DNA of 64,000 nt from Rhizomys pruinosus (GCA_009823505.1 VZQC01009601.1:3015293-3079292), one strand, 5' to 3'. Counted from the first letter of the stretch, positions 43,541-54,784 are shown. A program made the numbers and translations. The notes: generated by a model not told the origin, from the letters alone.

Positions 43541-45234
43541 TTTTACCAAAATGAACTTAGTAAGAAACTAGGTTTTGGATAGCTGCCATCTATACTAAAA
43601 CAAGTTTAATAACTTGTTGTTAGTGTTTTTAACTACACACAAATGTTACTCTTTAAGCACTGGATGAATTATTTCTCAGCCTAGGTTGCATGCTTGTTGC
43701 ATTTTATTATGAGGATGTTGGCCTGGGTGTTGGAAAATGATGAAGACCATCCTCCCAGGCCACTTAAGGAAATGAAGTCTTTGTGTTCCTGGAAAGCCTT
43801 AATGAGGTCAGTGAAGACCCTGCTGGTCTAGAGTGACTTCAAAGTTTTTACAGATGCACCTAACCTCCTTGAGGACCATGAGGCGATTTTATCAGCAGTG
43901 ATTTTATCCTTGGATAAGGAGAATAAACAACTTTGGTCTGCCGATCCCATTAAGGAGGAATGTTCATACCCCCAGCCCTGCAACAAAACTGAGGTTTATG
44001 CTACACTGGGGAGCCTGTGGCAACTAGATGTTGTTTCTGTTGTTGTTCCACCATCCATTGCTTCATTTGGGATTTTTATCTAAAACGAGCACAATTCACT
44101 TTCAGACAGCCTCCAGTTTCTTTGCTCAGTGTAACTGTTTGTTATGCATCATTCTCAGTGGAGCCCGGACTGTTTATGCCTCCAGACTTTTTAAGGCTCA
44201 TCTCAATCTGAAGATTGGAAAAATGCCATTTGCATCACTTCCAATGAATGGTCTTCACTGATGGCTTCTTGGAATTCAGGTGATTAAATAGTAAACTCTC
44301 CAGGATGATAAGAGGTGTGTATCTCCATATGACATGGAACTAGTTGGCTGACAAAGGGGCTTTTCATCTTGAGTTTTATTGAGTTTGCAAGAATTATTAA
44401 TGGGTTTACTTAATTTGATCAACCTAATCCAAATCTCAGCCTCAAAACTCATTAAGCTAGTGCATGCTCTTATTACGGTATCCTCGTCCCAGTTTCCCTT
44501 CTAATTTCGGATCTTAAAGGGGAAAAGGTTTCTTGTTGGAGTTTGCTGTGACAGAGCTGATATTCTCAGTACACAGCTAGCAATGCAGCCATGTTGCTTT
44601 CTCAGCATATGTATCTGAGAAGCTGTCCTGAGATGGGAAGCCTTCAGAATTCTGCTCCAGAGAATTTTCCTGCAAAACCCTGTCACCTTTTCACTATGCA
44701 TCCTGCAGAACTCTAGTACTCAGCCTGGGTACTTGGCATCATCTTGCCAGAGTACTCAGGCTTTAGAAACAACAATCAGAAAAAAAAGGAAAATGCCTTA
44801 CAGGGAAATTCTACAACTGGCATTGAAGTACAAACCTGCCTAAAGGGAAAAGTATGTATCAAGTACTCTGAAAACAATAGCAAGGGTGAACAAGATACTG
44901 TATGAAAATGTGGCAAAGCAAGTGGAAGAGAGATAATACTTCCATTAGTTAATATCACACATATTTGCATGGGTGTATATCCTTTAGAAAAATATCACTC
45001 ACTTATGGATTATCTTCTTTTAAATCTAATGAAAAATATTTCCTCTCAGGAAACTATAAAAAGAATCTATGAGTTGGAAAATAATAAAATCACTTGTTTA
45101 TTCACAAGTACTCAGCCTCAAAAAGGACTAAGAACCAGTGATCATATGCCTATTGATATTCAGGTAATGCTGGTATTCAATACTGTCATTCGAACACCAG
45201 TGGTAATAGCCTTCTTCATAAATCACAGCCTTAC
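43346..45234. other. Unique spacer with ATTT array
   Basis: Mostly unique sequence with a perfect (ATTT)n array at 43498-43541. The block 43690-44290 reads as well-preserved, non-repetitive DNA with no coding evidence. The open frames there are all short. Confidence 0.5.
43498..43541. repeat. (ATTT)n microsatellite
   Basis: About eleven perfect ATTT/TTTA tetranucleotide units. Confidence 0.96.
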
Positions 45235-45560
45235 CACTATCATCTTCATTACTATTATCATTACTGTGATAAAATGGTCAATGTTTTATCACCATCATCG
45301 CTATTATCATTACTATCACCACCCTTATACTCACCATCAACACTTGATGAACATCACCACCAGCGCCACGGATATCACCATCAGTGTTATCATCCCCATC
45401 ATCAGGACTATTATCATTATTCTCACCACTATCATCATCACTATCAGTACTTAATATATACATCATCATCACTACTACCACTATCATCACTAGCATCATA
45501 ACTTTCATTATCATCACATCAGCATTATATTGTCATCATCAACATCATCATTGTGGTCAT
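45235..45560. repeat. Degenerate (ATC)n-rich tract
   Basis: About 325 bases built from ATC, ATT and ACC triplets (CATCATC, TATCATTA, CACCATCA) with heavy drift. The 161-codon plus frame rich in Ile, Thr and His at 44969-45454 and the minus frame rich in Met, Val and Asp come from it and are not genes. Confidence 0.85.
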
Positions 45561-45574
45561 CACCAAAGATCTTT

Positions 45575-45815
45575 CAACACTCACTATGTTCCAGGCAATG
45601 TTTAAAATAAAATATTTAAATGAATTTTATTTAACCATCATAACTAGTCCCTATTGAGAATGAATTTATGTATTGCTACAGGCAGTATTCTAAGCCCATT
45701 TTAAATATAATTATTTTACCTAACCTTACAGGAACTTTGCAATATAGGACCTACTATTACAACTATATGAAGCACTGAGAAATAGGATGAAGGATACATA
45801 CACCTATATATTAAA
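45575..45815 (+). mobile_element. MIR/L2-like ancient repeat
   Basis: AACACTCACTATGTTCCAGG, GGCAGTATTCTAAGCCCATT, AACCTTACAGGAACTTTGCA and GAAGCACTGAGAAATAGG follow the order of a mammalian MIR/L2 consensus as I recall it. Confidence 0.5.
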
Positions 45816-46164
45816 AGTATGCTATCTTTCACAATCATTTAGAAATTACTATTGGGCAAGGAGATAATCCATTTTTTGAAAGCCATTATTCTAAAATTTA
45901 ATCTATATGACATTTGTGAATATATGGAGTAGTAGTCACTCACCTGAAAAAAATGAAGTTTTATATAAAATCAATAAGTAATCACCTCTAAGGAAGTGAA
46001 ATATTTTAACATCGTTTCCTAATATCTATTGAAGTGAATCTAAAATAGATTTACTGCATCAGTGGTTCAAATGTCCAGATCTAATTACATAAATATATTC
46101 TTATGATATGCTTGTCTGTAAATAAAAGCTTCCATAATTAGTGTATTGTAAAAAATTTCATTTG
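45816..46164. other. Unique AT-rich spacer
   Basis: No repeat family or exon is recognised. Confidence 0.55.
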
Positions 46165-46890
46165 TCTAGGGATATGAACCTGATAGGCTTTTCTCTATGC
46201 CCTGTGTCCTCTCTAGCCCTGTGCATTTGGCTGAGTTTATAGTGATTTTCGTGGGTTCACTCCCACTGAGAGTGTTACAAGTCAAATTAAATAGCTGTTG
46301 ACCATCCCACAGAGAGCAGCACCTCCACTGCACCAATAGAGGTAGTTTTCTAGGCAGCTCATCATGGTCGTTAGGGTTTGGCATGGGTTATACCATGGAT
46401 TGATTTTTTTCTCATAGCAGTGTGCACATGAAACCTCACCTACCCACAACTCAGGGATCATTGCCAAAGAGGGGTGGAAAGATTATAAGTGCCAGGGCTG
46501 GTGCATGAATGTAGAGAAGCAGTGACTTACAATCAACTGTAACCTTTCACAAGTAAACCCATGGCAATGTAGGCATTAGACATGGGACCAATGCCTACTG
46601 GACAAGGTCTCAAAGCAGGACAAGAGAAATGGGTGTGGGACTGACCCTGGACTGAGAACTACAAGAGACTGAATACTATTGGGTGAGGAAGAATATGTCT
46701 TACCTAAGATTCCTAGAATGTTGACTAAACTCCAGTGGATCTATTTGCACAGAAGGATGTCTGGGTTTGGCAGTTTGACTGGATGTTGTAATGCATGAGT
46801 TCTGATGGGGATTTGGGGCAAGGGGGGACTGAGTTTGACTGGGAACAATTGTTTGTGTTGTACAAATGCTCAATAAAATTTATTTTGAAA
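46165..46890 (+). mobile_element. L1 3'UTR (older rodent type), diverged
   Basis: CTCAGGGATCATTGCCAAAG, GGTGGAAAGATTATAAGTGC, GTGAGGAAGAATATGTC and AAACTCCAGTGGATCTATTT, followed by a G-rich block and AATGCTCAATAAAAT, reproduce the order of the old L1 3'UTR on the plus strand. Confidence 0.6.
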
Positions 46891-47404
46891 GATATTCTTA
46901 TGAAAATCTTAAGAAAAGCAAGAGGCAATGTCAAAAAATTATGCAGTGTTCCATGTTTCACAGGGACTTAGTGAAAACTTTGATGATGGCAGATGCCTTG
47001 AATGAAGTCGAATGACCAGCGAGATCAGCACTACGAGGCATAAGTTTGAATATGTGGAACATGAGGAATGAAAGAGATTCACATGTCTCCCTTAATGCAG
47101 ACATTCACAGAAGCCCTGCAGAGTCAAAGGAAGCTCACTCGGGCAAAAGGGAGATCACTTGGCCAAAATTGAGTGAGCCATTAAAGCAAGCTGCGATTAA
47201 CCTCATAGGTCATCTTTTTTCACCCATATCCTAATGAAGTATGTGATAATGGAGGAATTATCGACAGGGCCAAATGGTCTGGAGCTTTGAATATTAATTC
47301 TAGACCTACTTGTATAGCTAACAAAGATTTGCTGTGGATGTCATGTTGATGTTTAATGCTATATGTTAATAAGATGTATGTTTGTTTCTCATGAAAATGC
47401 CTAT
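46891..47404. other. Unique spacer
   Basis: The plus frame of 62 codons at 47046-47234 has no domain or context; no repeat was recognised. Confidence 0.5.
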
Positions 47405-47478
47405 CTGGGCCTGGGGGTATAGTTGCTAGGCTGCTTGCCTAGCATGCACAATTCCCTGGGTTTGTGCATCAAAAAGCC
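47405..47478 (+). mobile_element. ID SINE
   Basis: GGCCTGGGGGTATAGTTGCT, GCTTGCCTAGCATGCACAAT and CCCTGGGTTTGTGC form the tRNA-Ala/BC1-like ID body with A and B boxes. Confidence 0.8.
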
Positions 47479-48125
47479 ACACTCTTTATATTCACATCAC
47501 TGGAAGAATACGTTAGGTATCCTCATAAACCTCCAAGTGTTCTTATGAAATATAATAGGATATAGATTATTTTGAATATGTGAATTTTATAAATGAGTCA
47601 TACCATAGTAAACCCTGACACATTGTACCCATTAGTGAATAAGAACTCTGATTCATGGGGATTTTGTGCACCCTTAGAAAACAGCTATGTTTTGGCTAGT
47701 TATTAAACAACAATTCTCTGTTTTGTCCACTCCTAAACGTCATTCCTTCACTTATCTAAAAGTCTTCTAATTACTTCAAATGTTTTATATACAATATCTG
47801 CTTTAGCATTTATAGAGGTTTGTTTCACTATTTTAGGTAACTTTTTCAATAAAATATAACAGTATATTTATTGTTTCTCTCTTTAAATATCTTTAATTCA
47901 GGCACACATCTCAGAGGTCCCCATCCCTCACCCATAGAAGCTAGATTATAATTCATCTAACATAAATCTAAGTGCAGCAATTTTCTCATAAATAGTAAAA
48001 AGGAAGTCTTGTTGAGAAGAAGTGACCCTAGGTTGCAGTAGGGTTCAGGGTTGGGTAGCAAGGTTCATCTGTCCAGCATTGTGCCTTGGTCATTTTCCTA
48101 CTTTGTAATGCTTTATGTATTTCTA
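47479..48125. other. Unique AT-rich spacer
   Basis: No repeat or coding feature is recognised. Confidence 0.55.
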
Positions 48126-48243
48126 AGTATTGCATATATTATATATGTAATATATTATATATTATTGTAATATATTATATATTTAATACTAATACTAATA
48201 CATATATATATAATATATATATATTATATATATATATATATAA
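48126..48243. repeat. AT-rich low-complexity tract
   Basis: About 118 bases of ATAT/TATA-type sequence with short CTAATA repeats. Confidence 0.9.
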
Positions 48244-48247
48244 TCCA

Positions 48248-48335
48248 ATTTTTTTGGTATTTTTGAGACAGGGTCTCCCTGTANTCCCAAGTGCTAGGAT
48301 TAAAGGCCTGTACCACCATGCTGGGCTTTTTTTTT
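48248..48335 (-). mobile_element. B1 SINE lacking its middle, with an ambiguous base
   Basis: TTTTTGAGACAGGGTCTCCC is followed by TGTA, an N at 48284, and then TCCCAAGTGCTAGGATTAAA and CCACCATGCTGGGC. About 65 bp of the usual B1 centre is absent exactly at the N. Confidence 0.88.
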
Positions 48336-48479
48336 TTTCTGACTCTCCATTTTAATGTTTAATTTTACTAATTAATAATTTAAAATAATTATTAATAATT
48401 ATTAAAAATAATTCCAATTTTATTTGAGAAAAGGTCTGATGAGAACGTGATGGCCTCAAATTTGCTAGTCCTTCAGAAT

Positions 48480-48680
48480 TTCACAAAACTCTTCCCCTTC
48501 TTAAGGATTTATACACTACATGGTAATCTTTTATTTATATGCTTTTCCTGAGAGCTTCTAGAAGGCAGGAATATGGATGATCATGTAGGTAATCACCACG
48601 GAGCTGGACACACAGAAAACAGTCTCTTATAAAAGATCTTATGGAAGAATGGGTGGATTCCTTCAACAATGCTCCTGTAT
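48480..48680 (+). mobile_element. L2 LINE 3' end (ancient)
   Basis: GAGAGCTTCTAGAAGGCAGG, CACCACGGAGCTGGACACAC and GAAGAATGGGTGGAT match the order of the mammalian L2 3' end, which has a GAGGGCAGGGA-like block, a GCCTGGCACA-like block and a GAATGAATG-like end. Confidence 0.55.
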
Positions 48681-49571
48681 TATCTACCTGACTCCTCATA
48701 CCACTGAAGCCATCTTCAGCTCCTCCCAAGAGCCCCAAATCCAGTATTGAGAGCCTCATCACTAGCCCCAGCCCAAGAACTGGTAATCTGGAATGCTTTT
48801 TGGGTAAAGGATTTTGAGGTTCTATTTTATTCTAGGTATAATGAAAGTACACCAATTTCTCTGAGTCTGGTTACAAGGTTTCTAAAACTATTTGGTCAAA
48901 TTCATAATGACATATCAAGCCTCCAAGGGCTTTGGTATAGTCAGATGTACCAGCAGATGTTTCTGTTTTTGTGCCTGGAGCTAGTATTAACCTGTTTGGG
49001 GCCTTGGTATTTTTATATGCCCCATCACTGGTTTCTCTGCATTCTCATTAGTTACCAAGGCAACACTATATACTCCAGATTGACCAACTGTTCTATTATT
49101 GTCTCCAGGAAACCATTTTAATAAATTATCATTACAATGAAAGACCATAATTCTATAATTACAATGACCTGATGACACTCGTTACTAATACAAACTTGCA
49201 TCTGTTTTCTTACTTGGATGTAAACAGTGGCTATATATTTATATGTGAAACCAAATTAAAACCCTATTTTTCTGAATGTTTAGAACATTTCTTAGTACAT
49301 GCTCAACTCAAGAACATCGTGATTCTCCCTCATTAACATTCAAGAGTTGGAAGTGAAGAGACAGAATGGAAAAACTGAATCAGTAATCTGTTTTATGTAA
49401 GCTCAAAGCATTAAAATGCTATAAGTGAAAAAGCTACCAAGAAGCACAACTTGAAAATTTCAGGTCTTTGTTCTTTTAAGACAAATACTGATTTTCCCAT
49501 GGCCTCCTACCAGAAAATGACCTAACTAAAACCACACAGAAAACAGCTCCATAACTAAAACCATATAGAAA
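48681..49571. other. Unique spacer
   Basis: It holds a 124-codon plus frame (48747-49121). The predicted chain is hydrophobic-rich without a recognisable domain, and codon use shows no coding bias that I can see. It is probably chance. Confidence 0.5.
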
Positions 49572-49735
49572 ATAGCCCCATCGCCAGATGTGGTGGTGCA
49601 TGCCTGTAATCCGAGCACTCAGGAGGCAGAGGCAGGCGGACCTCTGTGAGGCCAGCCTGGTCTACACAGTGAATTCCAGAACAGCTGAGGCTGCAGGGAG
49701 ACCGTGTCTCAAAAAAGGTCTTTTTTTCTTCTTCC
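49572..49735 (+). mobile_element. B1 SINE
   Basis: GCCAGATGTGGTGGTGCATG, CCTGTAATCCGAGCACTCAG, GGCCAGCCTGGTCTACACAG and GAGACCGTGTCTCAAAAAAG. It faces the B1 at 49740-49897. Confidence 0.95.
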
Positions 49736-49739
49736 ATAA

Positions 49740-49897
49740 GATGTTTTTTTTTTGGTCTTTTCGAGACAGGGTCTCCCTGGAGCCTCGGCTATCCTGGAAC
49801 TCACTCTGTAGACCAGGCTGGCCTTGAACTCACAATGATCTGCCTGCCTCTGCCTCCCGAGTGCTAGGATTAAAGGCATGCGCCACCATGCCCGGCT
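49740..49897 (-). mobile_element. B1 SINE (inverted partner)
   Basis: A T-run, then CGAGACAGGGTCTCCCTGGA, AGACCAGGCTGGCCTTGAAC, GAGTGCTAGGATTAAAGGCA and CACCATGCCCGGC. It is tail-to-tail with the preceding B1, only a few bases apart. Confidence 0.95.
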
Positions 49898-51015
49898 TCA
49901 TAACAATGTTTTTAATCTAAAATTCCAGATGCAATGGAACTGTCTTTGTACCTTGTTAAGAGCCATTAGGTTTCAGGGAGGTCAAATAAAGCAACTCCTA
50001 CCCATAAATCTCACATTCCTTGAGAGAAGTGAAAATCGAGATGAGCTGAAAGGAAACTATTTCTTTGATCTAAGGATATCAATAATTCACAGGTCGAGAT
50101 CAAAAACTGTCCACTGGAGTTGATCTGTAAATCAAAGCTGAACCACACAGCATCTCTTGCTCTTTATCAGCACTTTTATATATTACAATGTGTCTTTTAT
50201 CCTCTGCTTTCTATAATCAAATCTACTGATATGGTATTTGGTTGCAGTTTCTAAGAACAACAGCTGCTGTATGGTTCTAAATTATTAAATGTGATTTAAA
50301 ATGCAAAACGTTCACATCTTCAACTCTCTTCTTCAACATGCGTGCGTAATTTGCTGAGAGGCAAATGGAGGATGTTAACATGGCCAACTGACAGCTCAAA
50401 TAAAAAGGCCGGTGGGAAAGATCTGATCTTAGTAGTTACAAAAGAAGTAGGGGGCAGAGTAGAGCCAGAGTGCATTAGCAGAATACATCCAACATTTGTT
50501 GGAGGCAACTGGTGAATTATAGGACTTATTCAAACCAAATGGGAAGCCTTCTCTGAGCTGCCATTTTCACCGTCTCTTGAGAACAAATGGGATATGAGTA
50601 AAGATCTCTATGGGATTGCACATTTCTCAATGGCTTTCAGATTTAATGTAACAGAGAAAAAAATCCATTTGCCTTTTTTTATGGTTTCCAATGCATGCTG
50701 TTCATGGTTGAAACTGAGAGAAGTTAAGCATGATAAGTTCACTCATCACTCTAAGTTATTTTAATTGCATGTTTATAATTGTGTATTTGGTAGAATTGTT
50801 TGCCGAGATTGTTGTCCCTCTTAGTCATGATCTCTTCCCCCAGTAGCAGAATTCACTCTGGAAAAAATAATAATGGTTTCTCAATTACTTCCATTCTTTT
50901 TTGGTGGAAAATCTTCAATGCTGGTACTGTGATTAGAAGTGGGTTTTAGTGTACCATGTCTAATCACATCCATTGATCACTTTTTGTCTTCTACTATCTA
51001 TTTTTAAAAGATTGA
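49898..51015. other. Unique repeat-poor block
   Basis: About 1.1 kb with no recognisable transposon. The part from 50240 to 50960 is well-ordered, single-copy-looking sequence. All frames are short, so non-coding. It is the best candidate here for conserved regulatory DNA, but nothing in the sequence proves it. Confidence 0.5.
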
Positions 51016-51156
51016 TTCTATTCTATTTATTCTATTCTTTCTATTCTATTCTATTCTATTCTATTCTATTCTATTCTATTCTTTCTATTCTATTCTATTC
51101 TATTCTATTCTATTCTATTCTATTCTATTCTATTCTATTCTATTCTATTCTTCTAT
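51016..51156. repeat. (TTCTA)n pentanucleotide array
   Basis: About 27 units of TTCTA/CTATT, nearly perfect, with rare TTTCTA variants. Confidence 0.97.
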
Positions 51157-51164
51157 TCTAATGA

Positions 51165-51303
51165 CTAGTTACAGGGTCTCCCTGTAACTCAAGCTGGCCA
51201 GAACCTCCCTATGCAGACCTGGATGGCCCTGATTTCATAGAGATCTTCCTGGCTTTGCCACTCTAATACCAAGATTAAAGGAATGCATCGCTATGATGGC
51301 CTG
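51165..51303 (-). mobile_element. B1 SINE, diverged
   Basis: ACAGGGTCTCCCTGTAACTC, GCAGACCTGGATGGCCCTGA and AAGATTAAAGGAATGCATCG read as a reverse B1. The pentamer array occupies the position of its tail and probably arose from it. Confidence 0.85.
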
Positions 51304-51515
51304 CTTAATTTTTATTTGCGTGTATGTGTGTCCCTGTCTGTTTGTGTGGGTAGTGCATGTTTATGCCGATGTTTCTGAAGATCAGAATAGAGCAGTGGAT
51401 TCCCTGGAGCTGGAGTTAAAGGTGGTTAATGGCTGACCACTGTGTGTTCTGGGAACCAAACTCTGTTCCTCTTCATGAACAGCAAATGTTCTTAAACACT
51501 GAGCCATGTCTTACC
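51304..51515 (-). mobile_element. B3-type SINE
   Basis: TTTTATTTGCGTGTATGTGT, AGTGGATTCCCTGGAGCTGG, TGTGTTCTGGGAACCAAACT and TTAAACACTGAGCCATGTC are B3 landmarks in reverse. Confidence 0.75.
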
Positions 51516-52800
51516 CCTTATCCTATGTCCAACAATGAATTATTCATAGCAACAGCAAATTCTCACAAAATTGTTCTTAAGTGTTCATATTTCCTTGTAA
51601 ATATATTCATTTTTGAAAATAGCTATTAATATACTCTCAGAACAAAATAAATAGTTTTGTGTTTCTAGAACACACACTAGACATGCACAATATAGTTTGT
51701 TGTATAATCTACCCAAAGATTTGTTACTTAGTATAACAATATTTAAGTTCATGAGCTGTCAAGGGTGCCTGAGACACCAAACCCACCACTGACAGCTGGG
51801 AATCAAGATCAAAGTCCAATTAGTTATTGATATTTTTCTACCTTCAGTTATTTCCAAGGCAAATTCTTCACAGGCATTGAGTGAGCTCCCTCCATATGCC
51901 TGAAGTTCTGTTAATAACTGAAAATGTAACCGAAGCAATGCAGAAAATATCTCTGCTCTTCTGATATTTAAGCACACAAATAAATACATTTAATAAAATC
52001 TACCCCTGATATCCACAAAATTCATTTTTTTATTTTATGAAAGTCTATTTGGATAGGAAATGTCAAAGGCCATTCAACAAGTTTCCAGCTGCATGATTGT
52101 AATCAGACTTAACCAAGAAAGTAAGCCTGAAAAGAGACAGCTAAAACCTCTTCTTCTCAGAGACATCCACTTAAGGGCAAAGAGAATTGTTTGGTTTTCC
52201 TACTCTTCTTCTTAAATACAAATTAAAATCTCTGTAAAACAACAATAAAAGACAGAGCAGCACCAGTGATGCTCTAGGGACCTGAGGGAAGCTGAAGTGG
52301 CAGCTGCCATGGGTTGTCTTCTCTCTCTCTAAAGAGGGTGACAACCCAGAAAGAGAAGCAGTCACAAGAAATGAATCCATACCACAAGCAAGCCTCAATG
52401 AAGGGTAATCTTCAAATATAAAAGAAGTTTAGAAAAAGTTACTTTAGTCACATATTGCAGAGAACATGTGGCCACATCTGTAGCCATACTAGTAACTTAC
52501 TAGCAGCCTACTGCTGCCCAGAACCCCTCTTCCTCACTTGTTTGCTAGTTCATAGTGATAATCAGACCTAGATTTTTGTGTGATGAACTCCCGTGCCATG
52601 GCTTAGTGGATTCAAAGTTAAATGGGATGATAATGCCTTAAACAGCCCTTCTTCATGATGTTTAGAAAGAGCACAGGAAGGGTCTAGGCATTCTGTGACA
52701 GTATGAGAAAGATGCTTGCAGCGACTCAACAATAACAAGGCAACCTACACCTAAGAGTGAATGGAGACCAGAGGGGTATTCAAGATCTACATATCATAAT
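51516..52800. other. Mostly unique spacer with possible MIR trace
   Basis: At 51870-51970, ATTGAGTGAGCTCCCTCCAT, AATGTAACCGAAGCAATGCA and ATATCTCTGCTCTTCTGATA resemble the MIR/L2 pattern; confidence in that piece is about 0.35. No other feature was seen. Confidence 0.5.
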
Positions 52801-53034
52801 AAGGGGAAGAATATTTATTTTTGTATGTGTATGAATGTACTGTCTTCATGTACGTTTGCACACCCATGTCGTGCAATGCTGTGGGCATCAGAAGAGGGTG
52901 TCGGATTCCCCTGGAACTGGAGTTAAATACTTCTCTCAGCTGCCATGTGGGTGCTGGGGATCGAACCTGGGTCCTCTGCAAGAGTAGTCGGCGCTCTTAA
53001 CCGCTAGGTCATCTCTCCAGCCCCAAGGGGAAGA
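52801..53034 (-). mobile_element. B2 SINE with 10-bp target-site duplication
   Basis: A B2 in reverse (52811-53024), without the 17-bp duplicated unit, flanked by AAGGGGAAGA at 52801-52810 and 53025-53034. The head has GGGATCGAACCTGGG and ATCTCTCCAGCCCC. Confidence 0.93.
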
Positions 53035-53498
53035 GACTTTTGGACAGTGAACACCAAGCACTGTACCTATGTCGATTAAGTCTTAAATAAATATAGTTAA
53101 AGCTGAAGGTTCAAATAAGCTTCAATATATAACACAAAATATGCAGGTCTAAAAGAGGATGATTGAAACATCTCAAATTGAATGAAAGTAATCAGCAGAA
53201 ACAAAACTGACACTAGACGTTTCTGAAAAAGATTTCAAAGAAAGGTATCAAAAACTGTTTCAATCAACAGACACATCTCAAACAGTTCAAAGAATAAGAA
53301 GAGTGGGTAAAGAAAGAGAAAACTTGAGCCAAGAAAAAAAGGAATGCTAAGATAAATAGTAATTGTAAGAAATATAATAACTGAAGAACTTGGTAGATGG
53401 ATTAATAGAAGGGAGCAGAGGTAAGGGTGTGCAGGAGGATCAACTGTAAACAATACCCAAAATGAACACAAGGAAACAGAAACAAAACTAAGCAAGCC

Positions 53499-53655
53499 TG
53501 GCTGGGGGTGGCGGCACACATCTTTAATCCAAGCATATCAGAGGCAGAAGCAGGTTGATCTCTGTGAGTTCAAGACCAGCCTGGTCTATATAGTGTTTCA
53601 GGACAGCTGGGGCTACAGGGAGACCCTATCTCAAAAAAGACAAAAAAAGCCTTAA
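53499..53655 (+). mobile_element. B1 SINE nested in old L1
   Basis: GGCTGGGGGTGGCGGCACAC, CATCTTTAATCCAAGCATAT, GTTCAAGACCAGCCTGGTCT and GAGACCCTATCTCAAAAAAG identify a B1. Confidence 0.93.
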
Positions 53656-54119
53656 AGTTTTATGAGATTATAACAAACAATTAAATAAAAAAATACAAAA
53701 ATGAAACTGTCCCTAAAACATATTTTAGAAAATAATTTCTGAATAATTTTTATTTCAAAAGAGACATAGAAATGCTGAGCAAATTCAATTAACTGAGCAA
53801 AAGCCAAATCAGATTAAACCAAATATACCCAAGACATTTGATAAAGTTCTACAAACTAAATATGAAGAAAAAGAAATTGTGAAATTATCAACAAAAAGAA
53901 TATCATAGTTCCATGAAGCAGCAGTTTGGATGACCACAGATTCCTCCTCATAATAAATGGGGACCAGAAGATATCTTTCAAATGCTGAAAGAAAAGAATA
54001 TCCAACTCAAACTCTGTCAATACAGAAAATATACTTCAGGTTAAAATGGGAAACTAAAACATTCTCAAATGAAGGAAAATAAGAGAAATTGACATTAATA
54101 AACTTTTTAAGGACATCTA

Positions 54120-54350
54120 AAAACAGTTTTTATTTTATAAAGATTTATTTTATTTTTTCTGTGTATACATGTGTGTCTGTGTAATGAATGCAGGTCCCAT
54201 AGAGGCCAGCAGAAGATGCTGGATTTTCCAGAAGCTGGAGGTATAGATGATTGTGAGCTACCCCATATGGTTTCTGGGAACAAAATTCAAGTCCTCTGAA
54301 AGAACAGAGAGACCAGAAAGATGAGCTTTCTGTCCATCCCCTAAAAAGAG
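54120..54350 (-). mobile_element. B3-type SINE nested in old L1
   Basis: AAAGATTTATTTTATTTTTT, GTGTATACATGTGTGTCTGT, AGATGCTGGATTTTCCAGAA and GGTTTCTGGGAACAAAATTC are reverse B3 landmarks. Confidence 0.7.
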
Positions 54351-54591
54351 TTCTATAAGCAAAAGATGTTTCAGGGGGAACCTGGGGACATGTGGAAGCA
54401 CAAAATAACACCTTAAATGAAAGCAAAGATGAATGCTATACTATAGACTTCCACTCCTCTCTAGTTCCTAACTTTGATCTCATGGCTGATGCAAAAAGTG
54501 AAAAATCAAAACAGAGATTCAGTTTTAAACACACATGGAAGAAACACTTAAGATAATTACATAATAAATGAAAGGTACTAAAGAATTATAA

Positions 54592-54784
54592 AAGAGAGGG
54601 CCAGAGAGATGGCTTAGCAGGTAGGAGCACTGGCTGCCCTTGCAGAGGATGAGAATTTGGTTCCTATCAACTACATGACACCAGTTCCAGGGAATCTAAT
54701 GGCCTTTTCTGGCTCTGCAGGCATTGCTCTGCACAGGAGCAGTTACATACATGCAAGCATAACCATATGTAAATAGACTCCCAG
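54592..54784 (+). mobile_element. B3-type SINE
   Basis: GAGAGGGCCAGAGAGATGGC, TTAGCAGGTAGGAGCACTGG, CAGTTCCAGGGAATCTAATG and CCTTTTCTGGCTCTGCAGGC are a clear B3/B2 body. Its tail is short. Confidence 0.85.

Larger units (their letters stand above)
53130..54590 (+). mobile_element. Old L1 ORF1 region (L1M-like) with nested SINEs
   Basis: AACTTGAGCCAAGAAAAAAA and AGTTCCATGAAGCAGCAG-type blocks lead to AATGGGGACCAGAAGATATC, TTTCAAATGCTGAAAGAAAA and AATATCCAACTCAAACTCTG, then GAAACTAAAACATTCTCAAA. These are homologous to the C-terminal domain of L1 ORF1 (compare PAKMSIIVEGERK coding) at much higher divergence. After a B3 insertion it continues with AAGTTCTATAAGCAAAAGAT and CATGGAAGAAACACTTAAGA, like the ORF1-ORF2 spacer of old L1. 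A B1 (53499-53655) and a B3 (54120-54350) interrupt it. Confidence 0.6.

Noticed and set aside
44969..45454. 161-codon plus-strand open frame
   Set aside because: Its second half is encoded by the drifting ATC tract (Ile/Thr/His runs). Low-complexity artefact.
48747..49121. 124-codon plus-strand open frame
   Set aside because: No recognisable domain, no neighbouring exon or splice structure, and no known homology. The length is possible by chance in 64 kb of AT-rich DNA.
51016..51156. Regular repeat array considered as CRISPR
   Set aside because: Five-base units without spacers in a rodent genome; a simple tandem array.
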